The notes under the pieces: generated by a model
What the model was told of the DNA's origin: nothing
Seen by the model: only the letters and a program-made list of their open reading frames with translations
The model's database searches: none
Assembly: GCA_963966185.1 (NCBI GenBank)
Contig: CAWZYM010000346.1
Location: forward strand, 561,001 to 625,000
Direction of reading: 5' to 3'
Origin: Rhabditoides inermis
Lineage: Eukaryota > Nematoda > Chromadorea > Rhabditida > Rhabditidae
Length of the DNA stretch: 64,000 nt
Program-made: the position numbers and the translations under genes
Shown here: positions 58,411-64,000 of the stretch, one piece after another
Position numbering within the stretch: position 1 is the first letter of the stretch
Layout of the letters: each line of letters opens with the position of its first letter

Positions 58411-60175
58411 ATGGTGGTTGGCAAGCTGCTCGAGGCGGCCAAGTGGACGGGCGAGACGTTCAAGGGCGCCGCCGTCACCCTCGTCAGCCCGAACGCGCCC
58501 ATCCCTGACGCGAAGATGCACCCGCGCATGATGGCCCGCCCGTGGACCGCCCAGGAGTATGTCAGTGTCTTACTTACCTTTTTATTGATATATGTTATTC
58601 TGTATATATATTTGATAATTATTGCGTATTCATTGCAAAACTATGCAATGTTCCGAAATCGTCCACTTTTTTTCAGATCCGTATGTGGTCGTGGCGTTAC
58701 AACTGGAAGTTCCTCCCCGTCTTCCGCTTCTACATCTACTCGGGACTCATCCTGTACGGTGTCTACAAGTTCGTCCTCCCGAGTAAGCACCTATTTCTCA
58801 TTTTCTGTGTTTTTCCCCTGTTTTACTATCGGTAGTGAGAATTTTCCAATTCATTTTTTTTTCATATAGTGGGCCCGCAAATGAGTTCCACTCTTTTCAC
58901 GAGAGACATAGGGTGGTTAGACAACGATCAGAACCCTTTGGATAATGTTTTCAATTGGACAACTTTTTGCATACATCCCGGCGCTTTGAGAAGTTAATTT
59001 CCGGATGATGACTTACGTACGGAAGATTAAATGATCACGAAGTTACGAAATAATGTTTTTGACCATACGTACGAAATGGAAAAGACTCGAGCGGAGTTAT
59101 GGACCGGTAACAAGCGGAGAGCATAATAAATTCAAAAAAAATCATGAAGACATGGATGGTGCACCGGTTTAAAATTTAATTTTCGTACGTTTGATATTTT
59201 TCCCAAATGAAGTAATTTACGCTCTTTCAAAGCAGTAAAAAAGAAATGTGAGGGACCGAATAAAAATCTAGCTTCTCAAAGTGACTCACTCTGGACTCAA
59301 AGAATCTCAAGCAACTTTGTCAGCTACTTCTCTCTATTCTAATATTTAATTTTCGTACGTTTGATAGTACCAACCTTTTAGTAATAAAATAACATAAATT
59401 CATGCATAGTTACAGAATTATGTGTTACCTGTGTGGTGATATAGGTAGGTCTGGGATTTGGGTCGTGATATAATAATGATAGCGGTTCACAACTCCGATC
59501 GGGATTTTCCCCTACGGACTACGTACGGAAAGTTTGAGTCACTTCTCACATGTCTCTATGTATGACTTTTTGCGTGGGTACCCAAGATCGAACCCGCGGA
59601 CTTTTGCTAAGCGAGAGCGTTACCACTACGCCACGTGGTCAAAAGTTCTGAGTTAAGTGCGAGCCTATTATATGAAGGAATGATAATGTAATGCAATATC
59701 GATTGTTAACCAACTAACTTTTTTTGTTTTGAAAATTATGTTTCATTTACAGTCAAGCCCCGCCACCACGTTGCCTACACACAGGGCTACCAGAACCACC
59801 ACGACCACGAGGTAGAACATATCATGTAATAATAACAATAATTTATTCTAATTGCATCAACAATTATCAAGGTTTACAAATACTCAGGGGGCAAGCGAAA
59901 CGATGAAATTTATGAAACCTACAGTATAGTATTAATGAAAGAAAGTGAAATAGGATGATAAAGTTTAGTTTGTGCGCACTTTCATGTACATTCTATAAAT
60001 TTTTTCATTGGATTGAGTTAAAAAATACATTTTATCCAATATTGTTTGTATTGAAATGACGTGGTTGTAGGTGCACCACTGGTATGGCATCCGCCAGAAG
60101 AATGCCGATGCCGAATACTTCAAGAAGTACAACCCGCTCAAGAAGGAGGGAGAGGTGGAGGTCGGACACCACTAA
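58411..60175 (+). CDS. Small single-pass, probably mitochondrial inner-membrane protein, 139 aa
   Basis: Four exons: 58411-58560, 58677-58782, 59753-59811, 60071-60175 (420 nt, in phase, GT-AG). A TTCTGCAG acceptor lies eight bases before the ATG, so the leader is spliced or trans-spliced. Residues 1-50 include KWTGETFKGAAVTLVSPNA and LHPRMMARPWT-type sequence (MHPRMMARPWTAQEY). Exon 2 has RMWSWRYNWKFLPVFRFYIY followed by the membrane segment SGLILYGVYKFVLP. The C-terminus is His- and Lys-rich (NHHDHEVHHWYGIRQKNADA, GHH end). The layout fits an accessory subunit of a respiratory complex, and a nematode-type complex I B-subunit (NDUFB4/NUO-6 group) or ATP synthase small subunit is possible. 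I could not settle which. Strong codon bias to C-ending codons suggests high expression. Confidence 0.88.
59576..59642 (-). repeat. tRNA-derived SINE head in intron 2 of the small membrane protein gene
   Basis: On the minus strand GTGGCGTAGTGGTAACGC (A-box type) and CGGGTTCGATCTTGG (B-box type) are spaced as in a tRNA, with an Ala-like CTTAGCA loop. The anticodon stem is unpaired, so it is not a working tRNA. Confidence 0.55.
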
Positions 60176-60970
60176 ATGGCTAGCATTCAATAGTATACTA
60201 CTTGTCAGATAAAACATGTAAAATGTTATTCTGATTGGGTTGTATACACTTCCAGGATCGGATCCACAATTTACTCTGTTCTCACAGTTTGTGAAGGATC
60301 TAAACGTTGATTGCACGCTTCTTATCGTTGGTGATTTGAATTTCCCTGGTGGCATTCTCAAAGCGCAAGTACTGTACCCTCACAGGGTTTTCTGATTTGC
60401 CCACCCACTGTACAGGCGTCGTCTCGGACACAAACACAATCCTGGTAGTTGTCAGGACCTCTCTCCTGGCTAGAATTGATCAATCAATCAATTAATCAAT
60501 TGATTAATCAAAGGCTAGGATTGATCATTTCACAAAAAACGCTCGCAGCGGCAAGCAAACAAACTCGCTACTGATTTCTAATCACACCCTTCCTGTAGTT
60601 GTTGGAGAATGATCAAAAGTGATCAAATAACAACAAAAAATTTCACAACCACTTTATTGCACATTGATTCAATAGAAAACCACCCGCACACTCCGAATAT
60701 ATGTGAGAACAATAAGAATGATTTCTACTGTTAAAAAAACATCAAGTGTAGGATTCCGTGTGCTACTAGTTCATTTCCGAATCAGGCTGACAAACAACTA
60801 TCAAAGCATATCAATTATAGGTTCTCAAGGACTAAAGGGACGTTTCAGAAACAGAACAGGCGCATTCAGTCCGGTCCGAGAGTGTACTAAAACAAACCGA
60901 AAGCGCGTCGGCGCCTTCAGTCCGGTCCATGCTAAAACAAACCAGGAGGCGCATGGGCGCTGGTTGTGAT
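60176..60970. other. Spacer between convergent genes
   Basis: No gene seen. A TTTATT at 60653-60658 is the reverse complement of AATAAA and is well placed as the polyadenylation signal of the minus-strand kinase gene. Confidence 0.55.
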
Positions 60971-61180
60971 TCAAATAGAGGGCAGGTAGCTCTTGCTGGC
61001 GGGCGCTGCCGCCTTCTCATTGGCCTTCGGAAAGCGGGACTCGTTGAGGTAGGGGAGGTAGCCTTGCGACTGGAATGGGGAACGTCTCTCTCTCTCTCTA
61101 CCTCTCTCCCTCTCATCCCTTTCTCTCTCTCTCTCTCTCTCTCTCCCTCTCTCTCCCTCTCTACCTCTCGCCCTCTCATC

Positions 61181-61225
<45 letters not shown>

Positions 61226-63684
61226 CCCTCCCCACCTTCTTCGTTGGCGTGGGCGTCTCGTCTCCCACGCTCACCTTCTTCACGCCCCGGAAGTACTCGT
61301 GGGCTGCCAGTTCACCGGCCGACCACCGCTTCTCCGGATTCATGTCCACGCATTTCTGAAATACGTTTTAGAGGTCTGGAGTACGTTTCACAGGTTTGGA
61401 ATAGGTTTCGCAATCGATCCCCAGTTTCATGTTCCACTTATTTTTCTTTAAAAAAACGAAATGTATATTGAAGCTTCGAATCGGTCCCTGCTATACAACG
61501 ATAGTGGAACGTATACATCGAAACAGGTTTCAACGTGCGATAGGAGGAATGCCAATGTGATTAGTCTGGATTCTGGATCTCAGTTAGTGTTTATCGATCG
61601 TTTCTGATTGTCCAAGTTGTCGGAACGGTTTCGCGATTGCTCTATCCATGCTCTAGTCTGAATCATTCGCCAAACACGAAAGAATTACTAGTTCTGATCG
61701 CTTTCACTTATTCAATTTCAATGAAACGTAACTCCTTCTCAGCACAGAAAAAAACAAGTAACAAAAAAGATCCTGACCATGACCTACATTCAACAGAAGT
61801 GAAAAAGTAGTCTAACTCCGACCATCCATATCCATCTCGACATTCATTCACATTCGCAATGTAACAATGCGAACGGAAAACAGTCAGGAATACAACCTTC
61901 ATTCATCATATCCAGCCCAGGACATAGTATGTGAACAGTCATGGAGAACAGTCCCAACCACCCACATACCCTTTAGGCGTGGTCAGTCTCTTCGAAAACC
62001 GTTTCCGAAGTAGTTCGATCTAGTTGGAAGGCATTCGCAAATAGTTTGAAGTGGTTGGGGGCAGTTCAGGGGCATTTCAGGGGTAGTTGGGAGTAGTTGC
62101 TAGGCAAGTTGGAAGGCGTTTTGCAAGGCATTTCGGAGGTAGTTGGAGAGCATTTTGGCAGTAGTTTGAAGAGACTGACCGCAACTTTAGTCAACACGTC
62201 CAGCGCGTAGTACATTGAGTACGGTTAAAGTATTTTCTGTGTCTGTGTTTGAGATGACATCCCATTCTATGCGTCCGCATGGGTGCCAATGGGCTCTGTC
62301 ACAGTCTTCACTTTGTCTCTACTCACGGGTCTGACCGTTAGCTTGTTAGAATCGGTGTGTGTTTGTGATAATGTGATTGCTGATTCTGAATAAACCTATT
62401 ATTATTATTACGCCGCGCGGCTCTCTCCTCTCTCCCTTTCTAGGTTCACTATCTGAGTTCAGAGTTCAGAGATTTATCCGGAATCGTTATAGCTGTAAGC
62501 TGTACATGACATTACAATCACAACAATATGAATGGAAGCATGCAGTAGGGCCAAGATCTTGGTAGGCTAACGCCGGGGGAATACAGTTTAGCAATCAAGG
62601 TTAGTGGTGGACGACGATTCTTGATCGATACTCAGTCGATACTTGATCGATAATCAGCCCAATCCATTAGGCCATGGTAGACGGTGGAGAGGCTCCGAGT
62701 GTTACTTTGCTCCCACGTAGTTGCATGTATCTCCTCGAGCCAGTAGTACTGCATCCTCGTGAGCTTCTGCATCGCCTTGCTCAAGGGTACTCGCGCAGGA
62801 TCATTTAGTCGAACCGACCGCACAGCGCGGACGACGATTCTTGATCGATACTCAGTCGATACTTGATCGATAATCAGCCCAATCCTTTTTCACTCACCCA
62901 TGGTCACTATCTGATCGAGTCACATTCATCATGTCTAGCGGTGCCACCGTGACACTGTATAATCAAAAAAATATAGTATAACCAACTAAGAGAAACAGGT
63001 GACAGTGTCACCAACCCACATTCAGAAAAAAAGATGACAGTTTCATCTATCCACATTGATCATCCCACATCTACCATCACATCACAGAACCCACATCTAC
63101 CCACATCCAAGTTGCCGCTCATTCATATGACACACATGAAACGTATAGTTTCGCCCGTTGAATCACAAACACTCACAGACAATCACATGAAATGCTAAAG
63201 AAATAAGGTTAGTCCGTGAGTGACAACAAAATCAAAACAAACAACAATGAGGGTTTTTCAAAGTAGATAGGAGATCAGTTAGTAGAACATAATAGCTAGA
63301 TACACAACGAAATTCGACTCTTTAACCCGCAAAATCACACACACACACAACTCACATTGATCAAGTCCAGCGCGGCGCTACTCGCAGTGGGCAGTCGCTG
63401 GTGGAGGGCCTCCGACGACTCCGGTTCCGGGATGGACAGACCGTAGAAGTAGTGGTTGGAGCGGAAGATGGACATGTGGCGGGGAAGGAAGTCGCCTGCA
63501 TGCGATAGACATTGTGATATACAACTATTATTCATGTGATATGCATTCATTGTTATGTACAATCATGTTTCATTATTATGCTGCATGCGGTTTTGTGTTT
63601 GTTTGAGGCAGTCTTCATAAATCCTTTTCGAAGTAGTTGAAAGTAGTTCAAAGGCTATCGAGTGAAAGTGAAAGTGAGAGAGGG

Positions 63685-63715
<31 letters not shown>

Positions 63716-63862
63716 GGAGAGAGAGAGAAAGAGAGAGAGAGAGGGAGAGATAGAAATAGACAGAGATAGACAGAGATAGACAGAGAGATGTTCACTCACC
63801 CATGGTCTTTTTGATTAGGTAGAGCTGGTCAATGTCACTCCGCCCCGGCCAGAGTGCTTCTC
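60971..63862 (-). CDS. Cyclin-dependent kinase-like protein (CDKL1/4 type), C-terminal part
   Basis: Minus-strand exons within the window: 63800-63862, 63356-63495, 61236-61355, 60971-61069 (in phase). The start lies beyond the right edge. The sequence covers the C-lobe: [19 protein letters not shown], then [31 protein letters not shown] with the conserved subdomain XI Arg, and [13 protein letters not shown], followed by a short tail with [18 protein letters not shown]. Spacing and the phrases LWPG+SD+DQLYLI and [10 protein letters not shown] are characteristic of the CDKL1/CDKL4 branch of CMGC kinases, which act in cilia and signalling. Exon 61236-61355 may end earlier at an in-phase GTGAGC donor, dropping [12 protein letters not shown]. 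The intron at 61070-61235 is almost pure (GA)n on the sense strand. The large intron 61356-63355 holds repeats. Confidence 0.9.
62040..62205. repeat. GTAGTTGGAAGGCATTTC-type tandem repeat
   Basis: Degenerate units of AGTAGTTGGAAGGCATTTC end in GTTTGAAGAGACTGACCGCA and ACTTTAGTC. The same end precedes exon 2 of B2 and B4, so a dispersed repeat once supplied or captured those acceptors. Confidence 0.6.
62470..62885 (-). repeat. Dispersed repeat with an open frame (copy 2)
   Basis: Minus-strand frame 62632-62823 reads [40 protein letters not shown] and [17 protein letters not shown], matching the plus-strand copy at 24615-24799. A second partial duplicate of its 3' end (TTCTTGATCGATACTCAGTC) follows at 62832-62885. 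Confidence 0.65.
63660..63785. repeat. (GA)n then (GACAGAGATA)n repeat in the CDKL intron
   Basis: GA-rich tract ending in CAGAGATAGACAGAGAT units. On the sense strand it lies just after the exon 63800-63862 donor (GTGAGTGAACATCTCTCTG). Confidence 0.93.
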
Positions 63863-64000
63863 CTAAAAAAACGTTATTCAATTTATTGATTATTGATTGA
63901 TCTATGATTTCATAACTATGTAGGATACGTTTCAGCACTAATGTATACTAGTAGTGCTGACAGTTTTGTTAATACGCGGTTAGCAATTCCCATCATGCCT

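Noticed and set aside
59576..59642. Functional tRNA-Ala gene
   Set aside because: A- and B-box-like parts are present but the anticodon and acceptor stems do not pair.

Overview
The window is animal nuclear DNA, most likely from a nematode or a similar compact-genome invertebrate. Genes are split into many small exons. Several introns are 40-50 bases long and end in TTTTAG or TTTCAG. The recognisable proteins are animal housekeeping proteins. The intergenic DNA is full of (CT/GA)n, (AT)n, ATTG-type repeats, MITE-like elements, tRNA-derived repeats and decayed retrotransposons. Species assignment is an inference. No rRNA, intact tRNA, CRISPR or bacterial feature was seen.

Left third (1-31.2 kb): a plus-strand cluster of two gene families, here called A and B, in the order B1-A1-A2-B2, then B3-A3, then A4-B4. 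Family A encodes type I membrane proteins of about 415-426 residues in 14 exons: signal peptide, two eight-cysteine modules ending in CCCPNxxC and CCFGxxCN (three-finger or ET-module-like), a stalk, one membrane segment and a short tail. Family B encodes proteins of about 200 residues with an N-terminal membrane segment and a Ser/Thr-rich remainder, in six exons. Bases 1085-6670 are duplicated at 15697-21035, and the A2-B2 spacer resembles the A4-B4 spacer, so a four-gene B-A-A-B block was probably duplicated. A1 has a frameshift, A2 has lost the acceptor of its membrane exon, A3 lacks its membrane exons, and B2 is truncated. A4, B1, B3 and B4 are open. A small secreted-protein gene lies inside the cluster on the minus strand (22046-22498).

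Middle (31-41 kb): sparse DNA with a minus-strand gene for a small secreted cysteine-rich protein (34115-38016), a plus-strand gene for a secreted tyrosine-rich protein (39150-39831), and several MITE or foldback elements.

Right (41-64 kb): a complete 21-exon tRNA (guanine26-N2)-dimethyltransferase gene, TRMT1, on the minus strand (41053-53652); a retrotransposon-rich spacer; a four-exon gene for a 139-residue single-pass, probably mitochondrial inner-membrane protein (58411-60175); and the 3' part of a CDKL-type kinase gene on the minus strand, running off the right edge.

The most unusual signal crosses all of these genes. Simple repeats begin within a few bases of 5' splice sites, and many introns consist almost wholly of such repeats. 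The TRMT1 introns also carry several decayed tandem copies of the edge of the neighbouring exon with its splice site. This looks like repeat growth seeded at exon-intron junctions.
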